From Geosporobacter sp040797825 (GTDB taxonomy: Bacteria > Bacillota > Clostridia > Peptostreptococcales > Thermotaleaceae): a stretch of 34,951 nt of DNA. This document shows positions 26,760 to 34,904 of the stretch, piece after piece (within the stretch, counting starts at the first letter, position 1; the number at the start of each line of letters is the position of its first letter). Both the position numbers and the translations under genes were made by a program. The notes under the pieces are model-generated. The model was given only the letters and a program-made list of their open reading frames with translations. It was not told where the DNA came from and made no database searches. The stretch spans positions 1 to 34,951 of the forward strand of contig JBFNEZ010000018.1 in NCBI GenBank assembly GCA_040797825.1, read 5' to 3'.

Positions 26760-29561
26760 ATGGGAAATCCTCGCAAGAGACTGGGTGTATGGTTAGCGAT
26801 TCTATTGGCAATACAGATTTTCCCCCTAGGAGTATATGGCTTAGAGGATACCCTATCCTTTCCACTATACGAGGGAACTGCCAATCAAAGAGCCCTATAC
26901 AGTACGATACAATTTAATGATATTCAAGGACATTGGGCAAGGCCAGCAGTACAAGAAGCTGCTGCCCTTTCTATAATGAGGGGCTTGAACAACCGCCAAT
27001 TTGCTCCCGACCGTACCTTAACCTATGCAGAGGCATTAACTGTTTTAGTAAAAGCTATGGGTTTAGAGGCACAGGCCCAGCAAGCAGGGGAGGCCCAAGT
27101 ACAGCCAAAGGTGAGAGATATCTTGTTGATGAGTCCTGCTGATGATTGGGCCAAGGGATATATTCAAGTAGCCTCTCAACAGGGAATCTTGACTGCCCAA
27201 GAAACAACAGAAATCTTAAATCTTACTCAAGAGCAGTTAGAAAGAATTGAAGCTCAAGTTGAACAGCAGCTTCAAGTCTATGAGAATAGAAATCTTACAC
27301 CGGCAGAGTCAGCTAATTTACAAAGACAAATTCGAGATCAAATCCAATCAAGAACGACTTGGAATCGCCCTGTAAGCCGTCAACAGGTGGCACAGTGGGT
27401 AGGGAGAGCTCTTGGTCTTGAGCCAGTTTATGGAGATAAACTGGTCAATGCTTATGGATTTAGTGATTGGCAGCAAATAGATACGAATAAAATTCCTATG
27501 GTGGAAGCGGTGCTGCAAAAAGGAATCATGTCGGGAACCAGCGCCACTGCCTTTTCACCAAGAGGTCAATTGACCAGAGGGCAGATGGCGCAACTGGCGA
27601 CCAATATCCATGATCAACTGTTGGAAGCAAGGGGACTTGTGAAAAAGAGTGGGGAAATCATCGATATGGAAAGCCTACAAGAAATGGGAAAAAGCAAAAG
27701 ACTCTATACGATACATAATGAAGACAACAGCAAAAACTATTTGATGGTAGAGCCTAACAGCAAAGATTTCATTGTTCAAAAGAATGGAAATCTTGGACTA
27801 TCTGAAGTCTTGGGTATTGGGGATAAAATCAGATACTATATCAACGAGCAAAACCAGATCCTCTATGCTGTAGTGAATGCAAGCAGTCAAAGAAAATTGG
27901 AAGGGTTTATAGACAATGTGGATGGGAATAACCTGACACTTACTCTGACAGATTTTTCGGACAAACGGCATCTATTGTCCCTTCAGCCTGCTGCTCAGAT
28001 TATGGTTAATGGCAGGAGTGCTGGGCTAAAGGATTTGCTTTACGGAATGGAAGCGGTGGTAACGCTGCAAGGGGATAAGGTGACAGAGGTTGAGGGGATT
28101 TTAGAAGAAGATCCCTATCGCCATGGTTACATTTCTCCGGGAAGCCGGACCAAGGTAGGGGATGTACTATTTATTAACAGTGATACCGTAGAGATCAAGG
28201 TAGGAGAGAATAGAGAAAAATATCGGATTACCCCCAATACCCAGCTCCTGAGAAGCGATGGTCGTGCCAATCTTTTTGAAATAAAAGAAGGAGATAGAGT
28301 ATTGTTGTCCTTTGATGACATCTATAGTGCAGACATTGCTTCTTTGCAGGTGGAGGATCAAGAAAGACATATTGACAATATCTATCGTGGCAAAATCGAA
28401 AGTGTGAATGAACGAGGCAAGGAAGTACTATTAAATACGGTGAGTGTTTATCAAAATGGGAAGTGGATCAAGCATCCGGAACAAAAGATAAAACTGAAGG
28501 TGGAAAATGATAAGCTCTATGCAGGGGGAGCAAAGACCTCTCTCAAATCCCTAGGTACATCCAAGGGCTCAGAGATCTATGTAGCTGTAGAAAAGAGCTA
28601 CGGTGTTGAGCGTTCTTCAAAGCTGCTTCTTAAACAAGGTTCGGCGGTACTCTATGAAAATCGTATTAGCGATATACAGTTTGGTACCAATAGAATGGTT
28701 GTAGATAACAATAGCTTTAATTTCCATCCGGGAACCATTGTGATAAAAGATAACAGACTGGTAGATATGTTGAATTTAAATAAAAATCAAAGCATTTATA
28801 TGGCTGCAGATATGAGCCAAGGAGCTCGAAATGCCTCCTTTATTGCCATAGAAAGCGGTGGTATTCTAGATGATCGTATTGATGGAACAAGACTAATGGT
28901 TTATCAAGGAAGTATACAGGATATTGATGACTATGGGGTGACCATCGGAAGACTGGGATATCAGCTGGACTACTTAAAAATACAAGATAATAAATGGACA
29001 GAAGTAAGCGGAAGTAAGAAATTCACATTGACTGAGGATAGCTTTATCTTCGATAGTGACTTGAAAAAAGAAATCGAAAATCGTTACTTCATGGATACTC
29101 GATATATTGATATCGAGGATGTACAAGATAAAGAGCTAAAAAAACGAATTGAAGACGATTTCTATATTGGTAAAAGTGCTTATTTCGTTGTGAAGGAAAG
29201 TAGCTTTGATGGGGAAACCTATGGGGAAGTATTGGCCCTTAACATTACACCAAAAATTGTTTATAAAAGAGGAAGCGTCAATACAGAGCATAGTGCTCTA
29301 GCTACCATTGAGACCGTAAATCTGGATAATGAAACCATTACATTGGGAAGTCTAAAATATTGGAATTCCCTGAACAAACGATGGGAGAGTGCCAGTGGGA
29401 CAGAATCTGTGAATATGGATAAGGCAGTGATTCTTCTCAATGATAAGCCCGTGCATAAAGATGAACTCTATAAGCTAAAGCCAAAAGCAAAGGCATATGT
29501 GATAAAAAACAAAGAGAATTCTGTAAATGATAATGCCTATGTAATCATTGTAGAACAATAA
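26760..29561 (+). CDS. Secreted SLH protein with OB-like beta repeats, 933 residues
   Basis: A signal peptide (about 1-27) precedes an N-terminal SLH triplet: first repeat 52-102 (FNDIQGHWARPAVQEAAALSI), second 118-220, third 232-287. The second is split by a helical insert of about 50 residues (150-200, rich in Glu and Gln). Residues 300-933 form successive beta domains with patterns such as NG....LKDL..G..V..... and GKIESVN....VLLN. These resemble the small OB-like repeats found in S-layer proteins. I do not recognise a catalytic domain. The SLH triplet should bind the wall polymer with the long C-terminal part exposed. The start ATG has GGAG at 26748-26751. It is second of three genes in the rightward surface operon. 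Confidence 0.9.
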   Translation: MGNPRKRLGVWLAILLAIQIFPLGVYGLEDTLSFPLYEGTANQRALYSTIQFNDIQGHWARPAVQEAAALSIMRGLNNRQFAPDRTLTYAEALTVLVKAMGLEAQAQQAGEAQVQPKVRDILLMSPADDWAKGYIQVASQQGILTAQETTEILNLTQEQLERIEAQVEQQLQVYENRNLTPAESANLQRQIRDQIQSRTTWNRPVSRQQVAQWVGRALGLEPVYGDKLVNAYGFSDWQQIDTNKIPMVEAVLQKGIMSGTSATAFSPRGQLTRGQMAQLATNIHDQLLEARGLVKKSGEIIDMESLQEMGKSKRLYTIHNEDNSKNYLMVEPNSKDFIVQKNGNLGLSEVLGIGDKIRYYINEQNQILYAVVNASSQRKLEGFIDNVDGNNLTLTLTDFSDKRHLLSLQPAAQIMVNGRSAGLKDLLYGMEAVVTLQGDKVTEVEGILEEDPYRHGYISPGSRTKVGDVLFINSDTVEIKVGENREKYRITPNTQLLRSDGRANLFEIKEGDRVLLSFDDIYSADIASLQVEDQERHIDNIYRGKIESVNERGKEVLLNTVSVYQNGKWIKHPEQKIKLKVENDKLYAGGAKTSLKSLGTSKGSEIYVAVEKSYGVERSSKLLLKQGSAVLYENRISDIQFGTNRMVVDNNSFNFHPGTIVIKDNRLVDMLNLNKNQSIYMAADMSQGARNASFIAIESGGILDDRIDGTRLMVYQGSIQDIDDYGVTIGRLGYQLDYLKIQDNKWTEVSGSKKFTLTEDSFIFDSDLKKEIENRYFMDTRYIDIEDVQDKELKKRIEDDFYIGKSAYFVVKESSFDGETYGEVLALNITPKIVYKRGSVNTEHSALATIETVNLDNETITLGSLKYWNSLNKRWESASGTESVNMDKAVILLNDKPVHKDELYKLKPKAKAYVIKNKENSVNDNAYVIIVEQ

Positions 29562-29575
29562 AGGAGGAGCCTTGT

Positions 29576-31045
29576 ATGAACAAAAAAGTCTTGATCTTAA
29601 CCATGCTGCTGGTGCTCTCCTTTAGCCTTCAGGGAGTAGCCATAGCGCCCCCTGGATATGAGGGCGGCATCCAAAATGAAGCCATTTATAAAGAAGTTAC
29701 TTTTGTAACTGGAGAGCCTATTCTCCTTGAGGGTACTTTGACTACAACGGTTCGTGAAAGGAACAATCAAGTAACGGAACGTTACACCTACAAGCTGGAA
29801 AATACAGCCAAGCAAGCAAAAATGAGCAGAACCGTCACCATTAACCGAGACTTGCAAATCAATGGAGAACAGGTTACGGAAAATGCTGCCCTTACAAGCT
29901 TTAAAGAGACGATAGATGTCAATGGGTCAAAATATGAAGCTACGGACAAAACCTATCAATGGAGCAAATCCGATGTTTATCAAAATAAGCCAGGGGTCAC
30001 TTATTTTGCAGGGAATTGGGATGGAAGGAAGACCTATACCATCAACAAAACCCAAGGAAAAGTCATGGTAGAAGCCCGAGGCAATGTGGTTGGCTACGAT
30101 CACTATTGGGGCACTACAGAAACGCAAACAATCGAGTATTACATTGAATCAGAAAGAAATGGGGAAGAAGAACCTATCCGATGGCAGGGGACGGCCACAG
30201 TAGATGCATCTCATAACCGTACTAGAAGCTTTTACTATGAAGCCAATCAACCCACCCAAATCAGCTTTAGAGGAGGATACCTCCTTTCAGAGCAGCAGGA
30301 AAATGTGCTGAAAATTAACTACGATTTACCCAGACTGAACGCCGATGGAACCTTAAGAAGTCAAAGAAATGTAAACAATATGAGTTATAGCATTGATACC
30401 AACCCCGTAAATCAACGGTTGAATGTCCCAAATATGCGGGATATAGCAGGCCATTGGGCGGAACCAGATATTCTTCTGCTAACCAGCATGGAAGCATTAA
30501 CTTCCAACAGTTCTTATTTCGGACCGGGACTGCCTATGAATAGAGGAGACTTTGCAAGAGCTATGGCGGTAATCATGGGACTGCAAATAGAAGCACCAAA
30601 GGCTACGACGCGAACATCTAGGGCAGCAGAGCCACCTTCCATTTTTACAGATGTAAGTAAGGAAGATGTCAATAAAAAATACATTACAGCGGCTTACGAG
30701 AAAGGGATTATGCAGGGGACAGGAAAAGATAGATTTTCTCCCAATCAAGCTCTCACCAGGGCCCAGGCAGTCACTGTCATGATTCAAACCCTAGGCTTTG
30801 AGAACCTAGCTCCCATTCAGCAGTATAGTACAGGTTTCCGAGATGACAGACAGATCCCACTATGGGCAAAGGATGCGGTTTATATGGCCCAAGAGTTAGG
30901 CTTGGTACAGGGGACTTCAGAGGGATATTTTCAGCCCAATAAGGTCCTCACCAAGGCAGAAGCCGCTGCTATGCTGACCAACTTTATTCAGTATCTACAA
31001 GAAGATCTACGCTATGATTATCGAGAAAGAATTCTAAACTTCTAA
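29576..31045 (+). CDS. Secreted protein with C-terminal SLH triplet, 489 residues
   Basis: A signal peptide (1-24, ending VAIA) is followed by about 250 residues of predicted beta structure that I do not recognise (pieces TLTTTVRERNNQVTERYTY, YYIESERNGEEEPIRWQG). Three good SLH repeats lie at 286-337 (MRDIAGHWAEPDI), 355-409 (FTDVSKEDVNKKYI, FSPNQALTRAQA) and 419-475 (FRDDRQIPLWAKDAV). The SLH triplet is C-terminal here but N-terminal in the 933-aa neighbour. AAAGGAGG precedes the ATG, and only 14 bases separate it from the 933-aa stop, so the two are cotranscribed. The beta region could dock the IPT protein, which has no anchor of its own (inference). Confidence 0.9.
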   Translation: MNKKVLILTMLLVLSFSLQGVAIAPPGYEGGIQNEAIYKEVTFVTGEPILLEGTLTTTVRERNNQVTERYTYKLENTAKQAKMSRTVTINRDLQINGEQVTENAALTSFKETIDVNGSKYEATDKTYQWSKSDVYQNKPGVTYFAGNWDGRKTYTINKTQGKVMVEARGNVVGYDHYWGTTETQTIEYYIESERNGEEEPIRWQGTATVDASHNRTRSFYYEANQPTQISFRGGYLLSEQQENVLKINYDLPRLNADGTLRSQRNVNNMSYSIDTNPVNQRLNVPNMRDIAGHWAEPDILLLTSMEALTSNSSYFGPGLPMNRGDFARAMAVIMGLQIEAPKATTRTSRAAEPPSIFTDVSKEDVNKKYITAAYEKGIMQGTGKDRFSPNQALTRAQAVTVMIQTLGFENLAPIQQYSTGFRDDRQIPLWAKDAVYMAQELGLVQGTSEGYFQPNKVLTKAEAAAMLTNFIQYLQEDLRYDYRERILNF

Positions 31046-31072
31046 GCTGAGGAGGACCATGTGTCCCCTCCC
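31046..31072 (+). repeat. Degenerate GAGGACC-type palindrome
   Basis: GGAGGAC (31051-31057) can pair imperfectly with GTCCCCTCC (31063-31071). It lies immediately after the stop of the 489-aa SLH gene. It is the weakest full member of the family, with an extra C in the right arm. Confidence 0.6.
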
Positions 31073-31120
31073 TTTATGTAACAATAAAAATTCAAATAGT
31101 AATAAATAAAAAACATCCTG

Positions 31121-31147
31121 TTGAAAACAGAAAAAATAGGATACAAT
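31121..31147 (+). promoter_or_regulatory. Candidate promoter for the S41 protease gene
   Basis: TTGAAA (31121-31126) and TACAAT (31142-31147) are separated by 15 bases, short of the ideal 17. They lie about 80 bases before the protease start, in an AT-rich gap of 179 bases. Confidence 0.35.
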
Positions 31148-31224
31148 AGAAACAAGATGATTATTTGCTGCGATCCTCTGTGGATTGCAGCTATATTTAT
31201 TGAAAATACAGGGAGGTGTTTATA

Positions 31225-32637
31225 ATGGGGAAAAGAATAGGGAATAAATCACGGATATTGATTTGGGTAATGATCCTTTTCTTTGTTTGTTCTAATTTTT
31301 CTTATGCAAATCAGCCTATAAAAACCTTTAGAAATCTAGATGAACGGGTAGATTATTTAAAGCAGATCATTCAATACATAGAGGATAACTATGTGGGAGA
31401 GATATCAGAAGAAGCATTGGCAGAGGGTGCCTATAGAGGTGTCTTTGATGCTTTGGATCCCTATAGTCGATATTTTGGTCCTGAGGAATTAAAGGAATTT
31501 CAGCAGCAAACCTCTGGTAAATATAGTGGGATAGGAGCCACTGTGGGGATAAAAGATAAAGAAATCGTAGTGATTGCACCCATAGAAGGAGGTCCTGCAG
31601 CGAAGGCGGGGATCAAGGCTGGAGATGTGATCCTTTCTGTAGGTAATACAACGGTAGAAGGCAACGCCCTAGAAAATGTAGTCAATATGCTGTTAGGCAA
31701 TCCAGGAACAAAGGTCAAAGTGACTATCAAACGAGAGGGTGTTGATAAGACTTTGGATTTTCATATTACCAGAGAGATCATTACCCTGAACTCCATAAGA
31801 ACAGAAATACTTGGTAGCAATATTGGCTATATTCAGATATTGGAATTCAATGAAGGTGTAGGCGTAAAGGTTGAGGAAGCATTGAAGAATTTGAATGACA
31901 AAAAGGTAAAGGGGATTATTTTAGATTTGCGCAATAATCCTGGAGGCCTTATTGAAGAGGCCGTAGATGTGGCCGATCTGTTTATTCCTAAGGGACCTGT
32001 CGTTCACGTTGTCTACAATAACAAAGACAAACAGACCTATTCTTCATTAAAAGATAAAATTGATAAGCCTCTAGTGGTTCTTATCAATGGAGGCAGTGCC
32101 AGTGCTTCTGAAATTGTAACTGGAGCAGTACAGGATACCAAGTCAGGAACCATTATCGGTACAAAGAGTTATGGAAAGGGTACCGTGCAGTCTATCATTC
32201 CCATTACCAACGGAGGAGGAATCAAGCTTACCATTGCTAAATACTTGACGCCCAATGGACGGATGATTGATGGGTCTGGCATTCAACCAGATATTATTTT
32301 AGAAAATCCTGATATAGTTGAATTAAACGGTTTAGGTTCCTTTGCACCGATGATTGAAGAAACAGAAGCTGTGGCAGGGGATAAAGGCCTTAATGTTTAT
32401 GGTACCCAGCAACGACTCAAATGGCTGGGCTATAAAGAGGTAGAGACTACAGGGATTCTAGATAAAGCGACTCTAGACGCCTTAAAGAAATTCCAAAAAT
32501 CTACAGGCTTAGAGGATAACGGAATTCTCAATATGGCCACACTTATTAAGATTGAAGAAAAAATATTGGAAATTCTTCAGAATAGTGCAGAAGATCTTCA
32601 ACTTAAAAAAGCCATCGAAGTTATTAAAGGGCAATAA
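31225..32637 (+). CDS. S41 family C-terminal processing peptidase with PDZ and peptidoglycan-binding domains
   Basis: This is a secreted or membrane-tethered serine protease of the CtpA/Prc family, 470 residues from ATG 31225. An N-terminal hydrophobic segment (about residues 11-28) serves as signal or anchor. A PDZ domain covers about 98-185 (SGIGATVGI, GPAAKAGIKAGDVILSV). The S41 catalytic core contains LDLRNNPGGL, the nucleophile in GGSASASEI (S293) and the general base in SYGKGTVQ (K318), so the Ser/Lys dyad is intact. A C-terminal PGBD1-like domain (about 390-447, VYGTQQRLKWLGY, LKKFQKSTGL) should bind peptidoglycan. GGGAGG at 31211-31216 fits ATG 31225; the in-frame GTG at 31216 overlaps the SD and is rejected. 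It could process surface proteins of the preceding locus (inference). Confidence 0.93.
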   Translation: MGKRIGNKSRILIWVMILFFVCSNFSYANQPIKTFRNLDERVDYLKQIIQYIEDNYVGEISEEALAEGAYRGVFDALDPYSRYFGPEELKEFQQQTSGKYSGIGATVGIKDKEIVVIAPIEGGPAAKAGIKAGDVILSVGNTTVEGNALENVVNMLLGNPGTKVKVTIKREGVDKTLDFHITREIITLNSIRTEILGSNIGYIQILEFNEGVGVKVEEALKNLNDKKVKGIILDLRNNPGGLIEEAVDVADLFIPKGPVVHVVYNNKDKQTYSSLKDKIDKPLVVLINGGSASASEIVTGAVQDTKSGTIIGTKSYGKGTVQSIIPITNGGGIKLTIAKYLTPNGRMIDGSGIQPDIILENPDIVELNGLGSFAPMIEETEAVAGDKGLNVYGTQQRLKWLGYKEVETTGILDKATLDALKKFQKSTGLEDNGILNMATLIKIEEKILEILQNSAEDLQLKKAIEVIKGQ

Positions 32638-32655
32638 CGTTGTAGGTCTAATAAC

Positions 32656-32683
32656 GGAACGCATAAGATGCGTTCCCTACGGG
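32656..32683 (-). repeat. REP-like palindrome with GTAGGG head (copy C)
   Basis: Arms GGAACGCAT (32656-32664) and ATGCGTTCC (32668-32676) pair perfectly around AAG. On the minus strand the element starts with CCCGTAGG. Its stem is the same as that of the copy after pyrG at 34776-34802. Confidence 0.8.
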
Positions 32684-32725
32684 TTAAAATTGTTTGAAAT
32701 GAGGGAAAAGTAATTTCCACATCAG

Positions 32726-32738
32726 TAACCCGTAGGGG
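32726..32738 (+). repeat. Solitary GTAGGG head facing copy C
   Basis: TAACCCGTAGGG (32726-32737) is a perfect 12-base inverted copy of CCCTACGGGTTA (32675-32686). It has a head but no stem-loop of its own, so it looks like a decayed or truncated partner of copy C. Confidence 0.6.
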
Positions 32739-32797
32739 TAGAATTTAATTTTTCAAATGAGTAAGAGTAATTATTATAATGAAAGACCAAATAGCTA

Positions 32798-32827
32798 TTG
32801 ACTTGACCTAGATCAATGAGATATACT
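32798..32827 (+). promoter_or_regulatory. Candidate promoter upstream of pyrG
   Basis: TTGACT (32798-32803) and TATACT (32822-32827) are separated by 18 bases, a good sigma-A type match. It would give a leader of about 300 bases before pyrG containing several hairpins, or a short transcript ending at the T7 tract at 32933. Confidence 0.45.
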
Positions 32828-32857
32828 ATGTAGGTTATTTAAAATATAAGTGTATGA

Positions 32858-32880
32858 GCACCCTGCCAGGGTGCCCTGCC
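32858..32880 (-). repeat. REP-like palindrome with variant head (copy E)
   Basis: Arms GCACCCT (32858-32864) and AGGGTGC (32868-32874) enclose GCC. The minus-strand head is GGCAGGG, a one-base variant of the usual GTAGGG core. It faces the next copy about 22 bases away. Confidence 0.65.
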
Positions 32881-32902
32881 ATAAAAGAGCGGATTTAACA
32901 TC

Positions 32903-32939
32903 GGTAGGTCACCCGTAGGGGTGACCTCTCACTTTTTTT
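32903..32939 (+). terminator. GTAGG palindrome followed by T7, terminator-like (copy F)
   Basis: Arms AGGTCACC (32906-32913) and GGTGACCT (32920-32927) form a perfect eight-base stem with loop CGTAGG, followed five bases later by seven T's (32933-32939). It could end transcripts entering from the protease gene or starting at 32798. It belongs to the same repeat family by its CGGTAGG head. Confidence 0.55.
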
Positions 32940-33024
32940 AGAGGATTGTATGGCTGGCGTATTGGAAGACACAAAATCAGTCATAATAGGGATAGATCGA
33001 AACCCTCAATACACAACCCATGCA

Positions 33025-33051
33025 CCGTAGGGGCAGCATACCCTGCTGCCC
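33025..33051 (+). repeat. REP-like palindrome with GTAGGG head (copy G)
   Basis: Head CCGTAGGG leads into arms GGGCAGCA (33031-33038) and TGCTGCCC (33044-33051) with a five-base loop. It lies about 90 bases before pyrG. Confidence 0.8.
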
Positions 33052-33077
33052 ACCTTATAGTACATTCTTTGCACATC

Positions 33078-33096
33078 ACGGGGAAAAGATCCCCGT
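33078..33096 (+). repeat. Short hairpin 45 bases before pyrG
   Basis: Arms ACGGGGA (33078-33084) and TCCCCGT (33090-33096) enclose AAAGA. It lacks the GTAGGG head. The following bases are only moderately T-rich, so an attenuator role is not supported, though it would be in the pyrG leader. Confidence 0.5.
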
Positions 33097-33140
33097 CGTT
33101 TCACTTTATATGAGTACTTATTAAAAGGAGGATTTTATCA

Positions 33141-34745
33141 ATGGCAAAATATATCTTTATTACGGGCGGAGTCGTATCCTCTCTAGGGAAGGGAATCACA
33201 GCGGCTTCATTGGGACAATTATTAAAGAGCAGAGGACTGAAAGTAACCATTCAAAAATTTGACCCCTACATTAATATAGATCCTGGGACCATGAGTCCTT
33301 ATCAGCATGGAGAGGTATTTGTTACCGATGACGGAGCAGAAACCGATCTGGATTTAGGACATTATGAACGATTTATTGATATCAATCTGAATAAATACAG
33401 CAATGTGACCACAGGTAAAATCTACTGGTCTGTGATCACCAAAGAGAGAAAAGGTGACTACCTGGGGGGAACGGTTCAAGTCATTCCCCACATTACCAAC
33501 GAAATCAAGGAGCGTGTCTTTCGTGTAGGCCGTGAAACCAGTGCCGATGTGGTGATCACGGAGATCGGAGGAACCGTAGGAGATATTGAAAGTCAGCCGT
33601 TTTTGGAAGCTATCCGCCAAATCAAATATGATATTGGCAGAGAAAATGTAATGTATATCCATGTGACCTTGGTACCTTTTCTAGGAAAAGCAGGAGAAAT
33701 CAAAACCAAACCCACCCAGCACAGTGTTCGGGAGTTAAGAGAGATCGGAATTCAGCCCGATGCCATTGTATGTCGTACAGAAAAGCTGCTTTCCGATGAA
33801 GTGAAAGAAAAAATTGGACTATTCTGCAACCTAGACAGCAACAATGTGGTGCAAAATCTAGATGCGGCATCTTTATATGAAGTGCCATTAATGCTGGAAA
33901 AAGAAGGCTTGGCAGATATGGTCTGTGAGCGATTGGCATTAAAATGTGGGGCGCCGGATCTGTCGGAGTGGATCAAAATCGTGGAGAAAGAAAAAAATGC
34001 AAAGGATACAGTGAAAATTGCCTTGGTAGGAAAATATGTGGAGCTTCGGGATGCCTATCTCTCCGTGGCTGAGTCCCTGAAACATGCAGGAATCGCCAAT
34101 GAAGTTCAGGTGGATATCGATTGGGTCCACTCAGAGGACGTCAATGAAGAGAATGTGGAAAAATATCTAAAAGGTGTAGATGGGGTATTGGTGCCTGGCG
34201 GCTTTGGAGATAGAGGTGTAGAAGGGAAGATTACAGCCCTCCAATATACACGGGTGAATAAAATACCTACCTTGGGAATATGTCTGGGTATGCAGCTTGC
34301 CGTCGTAGAATTTGCCAGAAATGTGGCAGGTCTCAAGGATGCTCACAGCTCTGAGCTAAATCCAGATACTCCTTATCCCGTAATTGACTTGATGCCTGAT
34401 CAGAAGGATATAGAAGACATGGGCGGGACCATGCGGTTAGGCCTTTATCCATGTAAAGTCTATGAGGGCACCAAAGCCCAGGCTGCCTATGGAGAGGATC
34501 TGATTTACGAAAGACATCGTCATCGCTATGAGGTAAACAACCAATATCGGGATCAACTGCAGGCAGCAGGCCTGATCATCAGCGGAATTTCTCCTGATGA
34601 AAGATTGGTAGAGATCATAGAGATAGCCGATCATCCATGGTTCGTAGCAGGACAATTCCACCCAGAGTTCAAATCCAGACCCACAAGGCCCCATCCACTC
34701 TTTAGAGATTTCATCAAAGCGGCCTACGAAATCAAAAACAAATAA
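33141..34745 (+). CDS. pyrG: CTP synthase (glutamine hydrolysing)
   Basis: PyrG makes CTP from UTP, ATP and glutamine in the cytoplasm. The 534-residue protein has the usual family length. The N-terminal synthase domain opens with ITGGVVSSLGKG (residues 7-18) and has KFDPYINIDPGTMSPYQHGE, EIGGTVGDIES and KTKPTQHSVREL. The C-terminal class I glutamine amidotransferase domain has GICLGMQ with nucleophile C381, and H507/E509 in GQFHPEF. All key residues are present. A GGAGG site precedes the ATG. The gene stands alone behind the palindrome-rich spacer and is unrelated in function to the surface locus. Confidence 0.99.
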   Translation: MAKYIFITGGVVSSLGKGITAASLGQLLKSRGLKVTIQKFDPYINIDPGTMSPYQHGEVFVTDDGAETDLDLGHYERFIDINLNKYSNVTTGKIYWSVITKERKGDYLGGTVQVIPHITNEIKERVFRVGRETSADVVITEIGGTVGDIESQPFLEAIRQIKYDIGRENVMYIHVTLVPFLGKAGEIKTKPTQHSVRELREIGIQPDAIVCRTEKLLSDEVKEKIGLFCNLDSNNVVQNLDAASLYEVPLMLEKEGLADMVCERLALKCGAPDLSEWIKIVEKEKNAKDTVKIALVGKYVELRDAYLSVAESLKHAGIANEVQVDIDWVHSEDVNEENVEKYLKGVDGVLVPGGFGDRGVEGKITALQYTRVNKIPTLGICLGMQLAVVEFARNVAGLKDAHSSELNPDTPYPVIDLMPDQKDIEDMGGTMRLGLYPCKVYEGTKAQAAYGEDLIYERHRHRYEVNNQYRDQLQAAGLIISGISPDERLVEIIEIADHPWFVAGQFHPEFKSRPTRPHPLFRDFIKAAYEIKNK

Positions 34746-34775
34746 ATCTGTTAGACATAAAAAAACTCCATATCT

Positions 34776-34802
34776 CCGTAGGGAACGCATCTCATGCGTT
34801 CC
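34776..34802 (+). repeat. REP-like palindrome with GTAGGG head (copy I)
   Basis: Head CCGTAGG and arms GGAACGCAT (34782-34790) and ATGCGTTCC (34794-34802) with loop CTC. The stem is identical to copy C 2.1 kb upstream, in opposite orientation. It lies 30 bases after the pyrG stop. Confidence 0.8.
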
Positions 34803-34830
34803 GAATACCTATCACACAACCATACAAATA

Positions 34831-34839
34831 TGATATAAT
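34831..34839 (+). promoter_or_regulatory. Extended -10 promoter for the gene starting at 34905
   Basis: TGATATAAT matches the extended -10 consensus, about 65 bases before the ATG. The region 17 bases further upstream (ATCACA) is a weak -35. Confidence 0.5.
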
Positions 34840-34904
34840 AACCAAAGGGACCCGAAACGGACAACAACAAAGGAAAAAGTTTACGGAATAGGGGAGAGAT
34901 AAAA

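Larger units (their letters stand above)
32638..33140. other. 503-base gene-free spacer rich in small palindromes
   Basis: No credible coding region is seen. The spacer holds GTAGGG-family palindromes at 32656-32683, 32729-32738, 32858-32880, 32903-32927 and 33025-33051, plus a further hairpin at 33078-33096. A promoter candidate lies at 32798-32827. The rest is AT-rich without recognisable signals. Confidence 0.8.

Noticed and set aside
33078..33140. CTP-sensing attenuator of the Bacillus pyrG type
   Set aside because: I could not find the required promoter with a GGG-type start directly ahead of a terminator having a matching pyrimidine-rich arm; the nearby hairpin has no good T tract.
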